A stretch of DNA of 64,000 bases from Trichlorobacter thiogenes (GTDB lineage: Bacteria > Desulfobacterota > Desulfuromonadia > Geobacterales > Pseudopelobacteraceae). This document shows, one piece after another, positions 16,348 through 24,056 of the stretch (positions are counted from its first letter, which is position 1; each line of letters begins with the position of its first letter). The notes beneath the pieces are model-generated. The model made no database searches and was not told the origin of the DNA. It worked only from the letters and a program-made list of their open reading frames with translations. The stretch lies in NCBI RefSeq assembly GCF_900167465.1, contig NZ_FUWR01000005.1, positions 116,318 through 180,317 of the forward strand. The letters are read 5' to 3'. Both the position numbers and the translations under genes were made by a program.

Positions 16348-17192
16348 TGCCGAAGCTGCCGGGAAATAGGCCGATGCTGAGCCGGGATGGTCATCCACTG
16401 ACCTCTCTGGCTGCCATTAACCGGCTGGACATTCCGGAAAAAGAGTCAATCTACGCCAGGCTGTTACCGCAGCGGCTGCTTGATCTCCTACAGCTTGATA
16501 CTGTCACCCTCCGCAACCATACCAACGAACAGCTGGTGCAGGTGATCGCGCCGGAAGGCCTGAGTTTTGTCAGGATCGAGGTCCGTGCCCGACCTGAAGA
16601 TGCTGATGTTGTTTTTTTCGTTGAGCTGACTGACACCCAGTTTCATCAGATGGAACTGGCCTTCTGCATCATCTGTGATCCTGCTGCCCCACGCTTTGCG
16701 GTTGACGTGACCGAAGCAGGGGCGGTAAACTACTTCACTTCCCAAGGCAGGAACCTGCAGGAAGAGCTGAGAGCCATGCAGGCCGGGCTGTTTCCGCACC
16801 AGACCCGACAGGGCCTAAGGATGTTTGGTGAATTTTTCGCGCTGTTGGAGCAGTTTACCGACAGCCTGGGGATGGAGATGATCGTTGGGGAACCGCTTTC
16901 CTACGATAACGCCATCCGCTATGAACGTTACGGCTTTGACTATCTGACCGGTAAACGGTTGATGCTGGAGATTGATCGCCAGTTCCAGCCCGGTGGCAGG
17001 CTGCAAAAGCGGCTGGATGGTTCCAGCCCGTTCAGGATGCCGGGGATGGAACAGACCGTGCGAGGCCGCAGCTGGGCCATCCATGACGGGATACTGGACG
17101 AACCCTGGGATGAAATCAGAATCTATAAAATGATCGGCGTAGATGCCGGGTTAAACACCTTCCCGGATCGTCGGATTGAGGAGCAGCACTAA
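16347..17192 (+). CDS. Conserved-looking hypothetical protein downstream of the deacetylase
   Basis: A 281-residue soluble protein with no signal peptide, membrane helix or motif I recognise. It has an alternating alpha/beta pattern, a run of acidic and hydrophobic strands (DADVVFFVELTDTQFHQME), a single CIICD motif and a Gly-Arg segment (PGGRLQKRL). It begins at TGATG, sharing a base with the deacetylase stop, and ends at TAATG, sharing a base with the TPR gene. That precise coupling on both sides argues that the three products act together. Confidence 0.75.
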   Translation: MPKLPGNRPMLSRDGHPLTSLAAINRLDIPEKESIYARLLPQRLLDLLQLDTVTLRNHTNEQLVQVIAPEGLSFVRIEVRARPEDADVVFFVELTDTQFHQMELAFCIICDPAAPRFAVDVTEAGAVNYFTSQGRNLQEELRAMQAGLFPHQTRQGLRMFGEFFALLEQFTDSLGMEMIVGEPLSYDNAIRYERYGFDYLTGKRLMLEIDRQFQPGGRLQKRLDGSSPFRMPGMEQTVRGRSWAIHDGILDEPWDEIRIYKMIGVDAGLNTFPDRRIEEQH

Positions 17193-18088
17193 TGCAGAAC
17201 TGCATCGCACCAACCCCGCTGGACGGGATCAGCTACTTTCAGCCCCCTGCAGAGTTCCATATCACCGGCCGTGATGGCCGGGTTAACATTCCGTGGGAGT
17301 TCCCAATCCCCCTGGCAGAGGAAAGCTACCGCGCAGCCCTGGAGCATGGAGCCCCCAGCTACGACCAGATCGGACAGGGAATGTTTTTTGCCCTGCGCCA
17401 GAACCCGGACTGCACCTACGGGGTTGATTATGCGCGGGTACTGCAAGCCGGTTATCCCCACATCATTGCCGAAATCGGCGGTGAGGCGATCATGCTGGAT
17501 GCCAAGGAAGTGGATTCGCCCTATCTTGATCGCAAGGTCAACCTGCTGAAGATCATGGCGCTGCTGGAACAGGACAATGCTGCTCTGTGGCGCGAAATCG
17601 GCCGCACCCTGATGGAAAAAGGGAGCCGGATGGAGGCTGCCCACCTGGCTGTCCAGTCCTGGTACGGCGCAGAAAAATACCTGACCCGTTCCCTTGAGCT
17701 TGCCCCGGATGACCTGCATACCTGCTACCAACTAGGCGAGACCCACTATGTACTGGGCCACTATGATCAGGCACTGGCCCTGTGGCAGCCGTTGGTGGAA
17801 CAGCTTAAGGACGGTGAACGCCGCAGCCTTGAGGCACGGATTGCCGCCATCCAGCGTGGCGAGCTGCCCAAGGTACCAGCGGTGGACTACCTGACCGCTC
17901 TCTCGGTTGCCTTTGAGCAGCATCAGGATGACCAGTTGCATGAGGCAGCTGCCATTGTAGAGGATGTGTTGCTGGACACCGTCTTCTGCGCCCAGTTTCC
18001 CATGGCCGGGGTCTACCATTTTCTGGAGCAGTGTTACCGGGCACTTAACCTGACCGACAAGGCTGATGCAGTGCGGGGGAGGTGCTAG
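17192..18088 (+). CDS. TPR-containing hypothetical protein
   Basis: A 298-residue soluble protein. The C-terminal half contains tetratricopeptide-like helices, clearest at about residues 155-205 (LTRSLELAPDDLHTCYQLGE, then YVLGHYDQALALW) and again near 275-295. The N-terminal 120 residues form an unrecognised domain (YFQPPAEFHITGRDG, PHIIAEIGGEAIML). TPRs usually hold protein partners. The gene starts at TAATG of the preceding unknown gene and its TAG is directly abutted by the ATG of a 33-residue membrane peptide. The function is unknown. Confidence 0.78.
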   Translation: MQNCIAPTPLDGISYFQPPAEFHITGRDGRVNIPWEFPIPLAEESYRAALEHGAPSYDQIGQGMFFALRQNPDCTYGVDYARVLQAGYPHIIAEIGGEAIMLDAKEVDSPYLDRKVNLLKIMALLEQDNAALWREIGRTLMEKGSRMEAAHLAVQSWYGAEKYLTRSLELAPDDLHTCYQLGETHYVLGHYDQALALWQPLVEQLKDGERRSLEARIAAIQRGELPKVPAVDYLTALSVAFEQHQDDQLHEAAAIVEDVLLDTVFCAQFPMAGVYHFLEQCYRALNLTDKADAVRGRC

Positions 18089-18190
18089 ATGTTCGGCTTT
18101 AGCACCGCCGATTGGCTGTTTATCGGCTTTATCCTGCTGGTAATCGCCTTTTGTGTAGCGATCAGCGACATGCGCAAAAAGAAGTCATGA
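18089..18190 (+). CDS. 33-residue single-pass membrane peptide
   Basis: A very short frame, ATG 18089 to TGA 18190, encoding a peptide with one hydrophobic helix (WLFIGFILLVIAFCVAIS, about 9-26) and a basic tail MRKKKS, consistent with an N-out, C-in membrane peptide. Support comes from position: it starts at the base after the upstream TAG, has GGGGAGG about 9 bases before it, and its TGA overlaps the downstream ATG as ATGA. It is too short for default gene finders. The role is unknown, perhaps regulating or anchoring the membrane protein encoded next. Confidence 0.7.
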   Translation: MFGFSTADWLFIGFILLVIAFCVAISDMRKKKS

Positions 18191-18639
18191 CCGAAGACCT
18201 GCCTGATACAGAAGAGATACAGCCTCGCTCACAGACCATGGTGATGCTGACCGGCCTGTACCTCTTCCTGCTGCTGATGACCCTGATGAGCTATGGTCAG
18301 CCGGTGCCGCTCTTCGGTATCCTGCTGGAAGGCACATCGGCCCGGATCTTTATCATGGTGGACAGCCTGGTCTGCCTGCACCTGTTTCTGGGGCTGTTAA
18401 AACGCCAGCGCCTGACCTGGTACCTGCTACTGATCTATAACGGCTATGAGGTGCTGAACACCCTGCTCAACCTTTGGCTGGTACCGCACAAAGAGCTGGA
18501 GCGTCTGCTGGAACGTCCGATTGATCCCACAGGCATGTTGTTCAGCAATCTGGTTACCGTAGGGATTATCCTCTGGATCAGCTGGGTGATTCAACGGCAG
18601 CGTGAGCAGTTCACCAACCACTCACCCTATCTGTTTTAA
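18187..18639 (+). CDS. Four-helix integral membrane protein, function unknown
   Basis: A 150-residue protein with an acidic cytoplasmic head (EDLPDTEEIQ) and four hydrophobic segments at about 15-35, 48-68, 75-95 and 117-138. The layout is like small DUF2569-type proteins, but I cannot confirm that family. ATG 18187 overlaps the stop of the 33-residue peptide (ATGA), which decides the start over an open frame further upstream. A response regulator follows after 17 bases. Confidence 0.75.
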   Translation: MTEDLPDTEEIQPRSQTMVMLTGLYLFLLLMTLMSYGQPVPLFGILLEGTSARIFIMVDSLVCLHLFLGLLKRQRLTWYLLLIYNGYEVLNTLLNLWLVPHKELERLLERPIDPTGMLFSNLVTVGIILWISWVIQRQREQFTNHSPYLF

Positions 18640-18656
18640 CAGGGGCTAAGGATTAT

Positions 18657-19046
18657 ATGGGAAAGATACTCCTCATAGATGATGATCCTGTCTTTACCCG
18701 CCTGCTGGGCGAGTATATTGCCGAACAGTATCCCCTTCTCGCGGTGGATGTCTGCAACAATCCCCTTGAAGCACTGACCGCTATTCGTCGTGCCCCCTAT
18801 GACCTGATCCTGATTGACTTTGAGATGCCGACCCTTGATGGCCGCAAACTGATGAATTTTGCCGTTCAATCCGGCATAGAAAAAAACCGGATAGTAATCC
18901 TCTCCAGCAGGGATGCTGATTTTCTTCATGAACAGTGCCCCATGGGCAGTTGTCTTGCCGTACTCAACAAACATGAAGTACGCCAGAAGGCGGTGCTGGA
19001 CATGATCTTCAGTTCCTTGAGCAAGAAGGCCGTTCAGGAGGACTAA
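18657..19046 (+). CDS. Single-domain response regulator (CheY-like receiver)
   Basis: A 129-residue stand-alone receiver domain. The acidic pocket is Asp8-Asp9-Asp10 (LLIDDDPVF), the phosphoacceptor is Asp54 (LILIDFEMP), the conserved Ser/Thr position lies in VILSSRD and the Lys in LNKHEV. There is no output domain, so it must act by protein contact. No kinase gene is adjacent. It follows the membrane protein by 17 bases and may belong to the same operon as the deacetylase series, a role that cannot be read from the sequence. Confidence 0.92.
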   Translation: MGKILLIDDDPVFTRLLGEYIAEQYPLLAVDVCNNPLEALTAIRRAPYDLILIDFEMPTLDGRKLMNFAVQSGIEKNRIVILSSRDADFLHEQCPMGSCLAVLNKHEVRQKAVLDMIFSSLSKKAVQED

Positions 19047-19106
19047 GCACAACCCTTCCACGGTGCGTATTGATCCCGTACCTGTTCTACCGTTAAGGAA
19101 TGCCTC

Positions 19107-19826
19107 ATGTCGCCCAAGAAACAGAAAGAGCAAAAACCGGCAGCACCAGCCCCGTTTCGGAACAACCCTTTTGCCACGCTGAAAGGAATTACCGTTGAGG
19201 CAGCAGCACCGCCACCTGAACCGGTTAAAAAGGTGGCAGTGCCAAAACCGGAACCAGCTGGCGAAGATCTCTTCAGACAGGCCATGTCCGGGGTTCGCCG
19301 ACTGGATGATGACGTCACAGGCGCATCCCCCAAAAACAGTAGCCCCAAAAAGCGTGCAGCCACTGCCAGCAAACCGCAAGCCCGCCCAACAAAGCCACTG
19401 GCCAGAGAAGAGATCACCGCCCGCAAGACGTTTCTGCAAGAGGTGGAAAAGCTGCAGCTGGATGTCCGCTTTGAAGACAGCCTGCCGGATGATGAATTAC
19501 GCCCGCTAAACGGCAACCGCCTGCGGCAGCTTAAGCGGGGCATCATCCAGCTGGATCGCCAGCTGGATCTGCATGGCCTGACCCGTGAAGAGGCTGTCGA
19601 GTCACTGGGGCCGTTTCTGCAGGCAGCCAGAGCAGGTGGCGAAAAAGGGGTGTTGGTAATTACCGGCAAGGGTACCCACTCTGTTGAAGGCCCGGTTCTG
19701 CAACAGGTGGTGGCTGGCTGGTTGCGCGATCAGGGACGAGACCTGATTACTGAATACGCCCCGGCCCCGCAAGAAATGGGCGGCAGCGGCGCCTTTGTCA
19801 TTTTTCTGCGTCCCCTTGACAAATAG
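19107..19826 (+). CDS. Smr-domain protein
   Basis: A 239-residue protein with a C-terminal Smr domain (about 150-235): LDLHGLTREEAVESLGPF and LVITGKGTHSVEGPVLQQVV, giving the LDxHG and GxGxHS motifs seen in MutS2/SmrA-type nucleases. The N-terminal 110 residues are basic and low complexity (PKKQKEQKPAAPAP, PKKRAATASKPQARP), likely disordered and nucleic-acid binding. Smr domains nick DNA or cleave RNA; which applies here is unknown. Its 3' end contains the promoter of the next gene. Confidence 0.88.
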   Translation: MSPKKQKEQKPAAPAPFRNNPFATLKGITVEAAAPPPEPVKKVAVPKPEPAGEDLFRQAMSGVRRLDDDVTGASPKNSSPKKRAATASKPQARPTKPLAREEITARKTFLQEVEKLQLDVRFEDSLPDDELRPLNGNRLRQLKRGIIQLDRQLDLHGLTREEAVESLGPFLQAARAGGEKGVLVITGKGTHSVEGPVLQQVVAGWLRDQGRDLITEYAPAPQEMGGSGAFVIFLRPLDK

Positions 19827-19845
19827 CCAGAAGAACTACTATATT
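19816..19845 (+). promoter_or_regulatory. Sigma70-like promoter of the FmdB-type gene
   Basis: TTGACA, 18 bases, TATATT, lying partly inside the end of the Smr gene and 33 bases before the FmdB-type ATG. The -35 is perfect and the -10 is five of six. Confidence 0.65.
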
Positions 19846-19878
19846 CAAAAAGAGATATATCAGAAGGAGGCTGTTGCC

Positions 19879-20100
19879 ATGCCGATGTACGAATACCGTT
19901 GCCAATCCTGTAATCACCAGTTTGAACTGCGCCAGAAGTTCTCTGACGCACCTGCCACTGAATGCCCGCAATGTGGCGGCGTAGTCGAAAAGATGATCTC
20001 CCAGACCGCTTTCAGCCTGAAGGGCGAAGGCTGGTTCAACTCCGGCTACTGCCCCTCAAGCGGCGGCCCCAAACCGGCAGCCTGCTCAGCCGGTGGCTGA
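19879..20100 (+). CDS. FmdB-type zinc ribbon protein
   Basis: A 73-residue protein starting PMYEYRCQSCNHQFEL, the standard FmdB regulatory-protein ribbon, with paired cysteines at RCQSC and ECPQC that should bind one zinc. The C-terminal part is Gly/Ser/Pro rich and ends in CSAGG. Despite the family name, a regulatory role is not established for most members. AGAAGGAGG lies 8 bases before ATG 19879 and decides the start. A strong terminator follows, so it is monocistronic. Confidence 0.9.
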   Translation: MPMYEYRCQSCNHQFELRQKFSDAPATECPQCGGVVEKMISQTAFSLKGEGWFNSGYCPSSGGPKPAACSAGG

Positions 20101-20145
20101 GGCGTGTAAGATTCCGGCCGGGTGTCGGAAACAACTGCAAACCTG

Positions 20146-20185
20146 ATCCCCTGGTGATACCCATCAGGGGATTTTTTTATTTTTC
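20146..20185 (+). terminator. Rho-independent terminator after the FmdB-type gene
   Basis: An 8-bp stem (ATCCCCTG with CAGGGGAT) and 11-base loop, followed directly by TTTTTTATTTTT on the plus strand. It lies 46 bases after the stop. Confidence 0.85.
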
Positions 20186-20198
20186 ACGGTATACCGCC

Positions 20199-20227
20199 TT
20201 TACAAGCAGCAGACCTGAACGTATCAT
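20199..20227 (+). promoter_or_regulatory. Candidate sigma70 promoter of folD
   Basis: TTTACA, 17 bases, TATCAT, 36 bases upstream of the folD ATG. Both hexamers match the consensus at five of six positions, and the site lies just after the preceding terminator. Confidence 0.55.
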
Positions 20228-20262
20228 ATAAAGATATTCTAAGGCATCGATTGGAGACAGCT

Positions 20263-21120
20263 ATGGCAGCACAGATTATTGACGGCAAGGCAATTGCCGC
20301 AAAGGTTCGTGAACGGATCGGCAGCACGGTTTCAACCCTGAAAGAGCAAGGGATTACCCCCGGCCTGGCCGTGGTGCTGGTGGGCGATGATCCGGCCAGC
20401 CGGGTCTATGTCGGCATGAAAAAGAAGATGTGCATAGAGCTGGGGATGTACTCGGCTGACCATGAGCTGCCATCAACCACCACTGAAGCAGAGCTGCTGG
20501 CACTGATCGGGCAACTGAATGCTGACTCACGGGTACACGGCATTCTGGTGCAGTTGCCGCTGCCGGACCATATTGATACTGACAAAGTACTGGAGGCGAT
20601 CTCGCCGGACAAGGATGCCGATGGCTTCCATCCCTATAATGTCGGCCGTCTGATGATCGGTAAACCGACCTTCCAGCCCTGTACCCCCTATGGCGTGATG
20701 GTGATGCTGGATGAGATCGGCTATGACCTGAAGGGCAAAGAGGTGGTGGTGGTTGGTCGATCAAACATCGTGGGCAAGCCGGTGGCGCTGATGTGCCTCT
20801 CCCGCCATGCCACGGTCACCATCTGCCATTCCCGCACCAAAGATCTGCCTGATGTTGTCCGCCGGGCCGATGTGGTTATTGCTGCGGTGGGCAAGGCAGA
20901 GATGGTTAAAGGGGACTGGATCAAGCCGGGCGCGGTAGTAATTGACGTGGGGATCAACCGGGTTGGCGAGAAAAAACTGGTGGGTGATGTGGAGTACGCA
21001 GCTGCTGCTGAGCGGGCCAGCGCCATTACTCCGGTACCGGGTGGTGTCGGCCCCATGACCATCGCCATGCTACTACAAAACACGCTTGAGTCTGCACAGA
21101 GAAAAGTCAAAACCGTTTAA
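20263..21120 (+). CDS. folD: Methylenetetrahydrofolate dehydrogenase/cyclohydrolase
   Basis: A 285-residue bifunctional enzyme that interconverts methylene-, methenyl- and formyl-tetrahydrofolate, supplying one-carbon units. Motifs include [17 protein letters not shown] (active-site Lys), [32 protein letters not shown] (NADP site) and [16 protein letters not shown]. Length is standard. ATG 20263 is chosen over an in-frame TTG at 20251 because GGAG stands about 7 bases before it. It has its own promoter and is followed by a repeat-like intergenic segment. Confidence 0.97.
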   Translation: MAAQIIDGKAIAAKVRERIGSTVSTLKEQGITPGLAVVLVGDDPASRVYVGMKKKMCIELGMYSADHELPSTTTEAELLALIGQLNADSRVHGILVQLPLPDHIDTDKVLEAISPDKDADGFHPYNVGRLMIGKPTFQPCTPYGVMVMLDEIGYDLKGKEVVVVGRSNIVGKPVALMCLSRHATVTICHSRTKDLPDVVRRADVVIAAVGKAEMVKGDWIKPGAVVIDVGINRVGEKKLVGDVEYAAAAERASAITPVPGGVGPMTIAMLLQNTLESAQRKVKTV

Positions 21121-21242
21121 CGCAAAGACGCAAAGGTACAGAGAAAGACAACTGCATACTATTTCAGGCTAAAGTCCTTAGAACCAAAGCCAGGTTTTTG
21201 CTTTTCCCTTGGTTTTCTTTGCATCTCTGCGACTCTGCGTTG
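21119..21242. repeat. Degenerate inverted-repeat element between folD and galU
   Basis: The left arm begins AACGCAAAGACGCAAAG and the right arm ends CTCTGCGACTCTGCGTT; the two are imperfect inverted complements of about 30 bases flanking about 65 bases. Tandem GCAAAG/GCAGAG units like these occur as dispersed noncoding repeats in many bacterial genomes. An inner partial inverted pair (GAACCAAAG and CTTGGTTTTC) extends the symmetry. The left arm begins inside the folD stop codon. It encodes nothing recognisable. Confidence 0.6.
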
Positions 21243-21264
21243 AAAAAAATTGAGAGGACGTGCC

Positions 21265-22137
21265 ATGAAAGTCCGCAAGGCGATCTTTCCGGTGGCTGGC
21301 TTGGGAACCCGCTTCCTGCCTGCCACCAAATCATCCCCCAAAGAGATGCTGCCGCTGATCGACAAGCCGCTGGTACAGTACGTGGTTGAAGAGGCGGTGG
21401 CAGCCGGCATTGAGCAGATCATCTTTGTGACCGGTCGCACCAAGCGGGCTATTGAAGACCACTTTGACAGCTCACCTGAGTTGGAAAGCCACCTTGAGGA
21501 AAAGGGCAAGGAAGATACCCTCCAGGCCATGCGCGAGATCTCTGATCTGGTGGATATCTACTACGTGCGCCAGAAAAAGGCCCTTGGCCTGGGACATGCC
21601 ATCCTCTGTGCCCGCGACTTTATCGGCAATGAACCGTTTGCCGTACTGCTGGGTGACGACATTATCGATGCCCCAGCCAACCCCTGCCTGCGCCAGCTGT
21701 TGGGAGTATATGAGCATTACAAGGGCAGTGTGCTGGCCCTTGAGCAGGTACCGATGGAGCAGATTTCTTCCTATGGCTGTGTGGCGGTTAACCGGATCAC
21801 AGACCGGGTGATGGAAGTGACTGACATGGTGGAAAAACCGAAGCGGTCCGAGGCCCCTTCTGACCTGGCCATTATCGGCCGCTATGTCTTGACCCCGGCC
21901 ATCTTCCCGATTCTTGAGCAGCAGCAGCCGGGACGGGGCGGCGAGATCCAGCTGACCGACGCCATCAAACGTCTGTCTCAGGATGAGGCGGTGTATGGCT
22001 GTCTCTTTGAAGGGTTACGCCATGACTGCGGAGATAAGCTGGGATTCCTGAAGGCAACGGTGGATCTGGCACTAAAGCGGGATGAATTTAAGGATGAGTT
22101 TACGGCTTACCTAAAGGGACGACTGGGCTGTCAGTAG
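21265..22137 (+). CDS. galU: UTP-glucose-1-phosphate uridylyltransferase
   Basis: A 290-residue nucleotidyltransferase making UDP-glucose for polysaccharides and lipopolysaccharide. The N-terminal signature is FPVAGLGTRFLPATKSSPKE, with the metal-binding loop LGDDIIDAP and later DMVEKPKRSEAPSDLAIIGR. Length is normal. ATG 21265 is preferred over GTG-type alternatives because GAGAGGA stands 8 bases before it. UDP-glucose feeds UDP-glucuronate, a substrate relevant to the polysaccharide locus at 47-64 kb. A bidirectional terminator follows. Confidence 0.96.
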   Translation: MKVRKAIFPVAGLGTRFLPATKSSPKEMLPLIDKPLVQYVVEEAVAAGIEQIIFVTGRTKRAIEDHFDSSPELESHLEEKGKEDTLQAMREISDLVDIYYVRQKKALGLGHAILCARDFIGNEPFAVLLGDDIIDAPANPCLRQLLGVYEHYKGSVLALEQVPMEQISSYGCVAVNRITDRVMEVTDMVEKPKRSEAPSDLAIIGRYVLTPAIFPILEQQQPGRGGEIQLTDAIKRLSQDEAVYGCLFEGLRHDCGDKLGFLKATVDLALKRDEFKDEFTAYLKGRLGCQ

Positions 22138-22144
22138 CAAGATC

Positions 22145-22176
22145 AGGGCGAGGCATTACTACCTCGCCCTATTTTT
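22145..22176 (+). terminator. Terminator between convergent galU and tlpA-type genes
   Basis: A 9-bp stem (AGGGCGAGG with CCTCGCCCT), 8-base loop, then ATTTTT on the plus strand. The right arm overlaps the stop codon of the convergent gene, so it mainly serves galU. Confidence 0.8.
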
Positions 22177-22696
22177 CATTCAGTAGCTTTTTAATCAGAT
22201 TCTCGATCACCTTACCGGCCTGATCAGAAAACCCCATGACCTGTTCTCGAACCACGCCGTTTTTATCAATCACATACAGCACCGGCAGTGCCCGCACCCC
22301 GTAATCTGAGCTGATCTTGCCACTGGCCATGACAATCTGGTACGGAATGGCTTGACGTTCCACATACTCCTTGACGGTCCGCTCGCCCCCCTCATCCACA
22401 CTCATCCCCACAACCACCAACCCCTGCTTGCCATATTTGCGATGCAGTTCAGCAAGATGGGGGATTGACTCCCGACAGGGAGGACACCAGGTGGCCCAAA
22501 AATCCAGCAGAACCACGGAGCCTTTCAGCCCTTCTGAGGAAATCGGTTGTCCTTTGATAGAAAAGGTCTTAAAGGCGGGTGCAGGCTGGTTACGGCGTGG
22601 CGCCGCATCTGAATCCAGCGGGGCCAGACTTAGCAGAAGGGCTGTGACAACCAGCGTCACAGCCCTGAAAATGCGTTGATTAAACCGTGGCAGCAT
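22169..22696 (-). CDS. TlpA/ResA-type periplasmic thioredoxin
   Basis: A 175-residue exported redoxin. A hydrophobic signal/anchor (about 9-32) precedes a TlpA fold with active site Cys71-Pro-Pro-Cys74 (WATWCPPCRES) and the cis-Pro loop ALPVLYVIDKNG. It should reduce envelope disulfides, for example in cytochrome c maturation. ATG 22696 follows directly after the trxA stop, so the pair is an operon; an in-frame TTG 18 bases further up would overlap trxA and is less likely. Confidence 0.88.
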   Translation of the reverse strand: MLPRFNQRIFRAVTLVVTALLLSLAPLDSDAAPRRNQPAPAFKTFSIKGQPISSEGLKGSVVLLDFWATWCPPCRESIPHLAELHRKYGKQGLVVVGMSVDEGGERTVKEYVERQAIPYQIVMASGKISSDYGVRALPVLYVIDKNGVVREQVMGFSDQAGKVIENLIKKLLNEK

Positions 22697-22697
22697 C

Positions 22698-23027
22698 CTA
22701 GAGGGCCTTGGCAATCAGGGCATCCAGTTGCGACTTGGGAACCGCGCCAACCACCTGATCAATCACCTTGCCACCTTTAAACAGGATCAGGGTAGGAATA
22801 CCACGCACACCATATTTACCGGGAGTAGCCTGATTGTCATCAACGTTTACCTTGCCAACCTTTACCTTACCGGCATAGTCGGCAGCAACGGAGTCAATCA
22901 AGGGAGCTATCGCTTTACAAGGGGCACACCAGGTAGCCCAAAAATCTACAAGTACCGGCAGGTCTGACTGCAGCACATCACGATCAAAATTTGCGTCAGT
23001 AAGGGTAAGAACCGCATCGCTGGCCAT
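22698..23027 (-). CDS. trxA: Thioredoxin
   Basis: A 109-residue cytosolic thioredoxin. The active site is Cys34-Ala-Pro-Cys37 (WCAPC, with Ala in place of the usual Gly), then the cis-Pro loop [11 protein letters not shown]. Length and fold elements are standard. AAGGAGG lies just before ATG 23027. It leads an operon with the TlpA-type protein, pairing a cytosolic and an envelope thiol protein. It is divergent from the heme operon across a 201-base gap. Confidence 0.95.
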   Translation of the reverse strand: MASDAVLTLTDANFDRDVLQSDLPVLVDFWATWCAPCKAIAPLIDSVAADYAGKVKVGKVNVDDNQATPGKYGVRGIPTLILFKGGKVIDQVVGAVPKSQLDALIAKAL

Positions 23028-23137
23028 GGAAAGCCTCCTTAAGCTAGGTGAATGTATTCAACTTTTTGAATACTACCGCGTTTCAGAAAAAATGCAAGCA
23101 GGAAATCCAACAGAGATGTGCAGACAACGAAAAGCTG

Positions 23138-23167
23138 TTGACGCTGGTAATAGCCAGCCCTTACAAT
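23138..23167 (+). promoter_or_regulatory. Sigma70-like promoter of the heme operon
   Basis: TTGACG, 18 bases, TACAAT, 61 bases upstream of the CcsA-type gene. Five of six bases match in both hexamers. The spacer contains a short palindrome (GCTGG, 6 bases, CCAGC) that could be an operator. Confidence 0.6.
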
Positions 23168-23228
23168 ACCCGATCAGTACTTTTGCCCCAGCGTTCCGTT
23201 TCTACTGAGGAGTTTTGGACACTATTCA

Positions 23229-24044
23229 ATGACAGAGATCTCTTTCTATCTTACCCTGGCGCTGTACGGCATTGCCACACTGGCCTATCTTGCCTGCCTG
23301 CTGCGTACCACTCCCTGCCAGGCATCCATAGCCCGCCGGATACTTATCGTCGGCTTCCTCACCCACTGTCTGGCGGTCATCCACCGTTTTATAGCTGCCG
23401 GACATCTGCCGATCACCAACATGCATGAATCGCTGTCCTTCTTTGCCCTGTCCATTGTCGGCATCTATCTCTACTTTGAGACCCGCTACAAGGTCAACTC
23501 CCTGGGATCGTTTGTGGTGCCGTTTGCCCTGTTGATAACGCTGGGAGCCGGACTGGTCCCCACAACCATCAAGCCGCTTAATCCGGCCCTGCAATCAGCC
23601 TGGATCTATTCCCATACCATTCTGGCCTTTGGCGCCTATTCATTTTTCACCATCTCCTGCGCTGTGGCGGTTCTGTTTCTGATTCAGTCGCACTTTTTAA
23701 AGAAAAAACATCTGGGCAACCTGTTCCTGAAGCTCCCTTCACTGGATATTCTGGATGAAATCGGCTATCGCTGCCTGGCCTTTGGCTTTCCAATGCTGAC
23801 CGTGGCAATCATTACCGGCGCCATCTGGGCCTCCCGAGCTTGGGGCAGCTACTGGTCATGGGACCCCAAGGAGAGCTGGTCGCTGATTACCTGGTTCATC
23901 TATGCGGCACTGCTGCACGGCAGACTGACCACCGGCTGGCGTGGCAAGCGGGCTGCCATCCTGACCGTCATCGGCTTTCTGATCATGCTGTTTACCTTCA
24001 TCGGGGTCAACCTCTGGCTACCCGGCCTGCACAGCTACACCTAA
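23229..24044 (+). CDS. CcsA/HemX-type cytochrome c assembly membrane protein
   Basis: A 271-residue protein with about eight membrane segments and the heme-handling WWD-type motif WGSYWSWDPKESWSLITW near residues 205-222. CcsA-family proteins deliver heme for cytochrome c assembly. The sub-type next to hemA is called HemX and is thought to affect glutamyl-tRNA reductase levels. Here it sits 12 bases before hemA, favouring HemX, but a role in cytochrome c maturation is equally possible in an organism rich in c-type cytochromes. Confidence 0.88.
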   Translation: MTEISFYLTLALYGIATLAYLACLLRTTPCQASIARRILIVGFLTHCLAVIHRFIAAGHLPITNMHESLSFFALSIVGIYLYFETRYKVNSLGSFVVPFALLITLGAGLVPTTIKPLNPALQSAWIYSHTILAFGAYSFFTISCAVAVLFLIQSHFLKKKHLGNLFLKLPSLDILDEIGYRCLAFGFPMLTVAIITGAIWASRAWGSYWSWDPKESWSLITWFIYAALLHGRLTTGWRGKRAAILTVIGFLIMLFTFIGVNLWLPGLHSYT

Positions 24045-24056
24045 AGGACTCTGACC

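Noticed and set aside
15631..16398. A 255-codon minus-strand open frame opposite the deacetylase gene.
   Set aside because: The plus-strand product has clear catalytic motifs; the antisense frame has none and no ribosome site.
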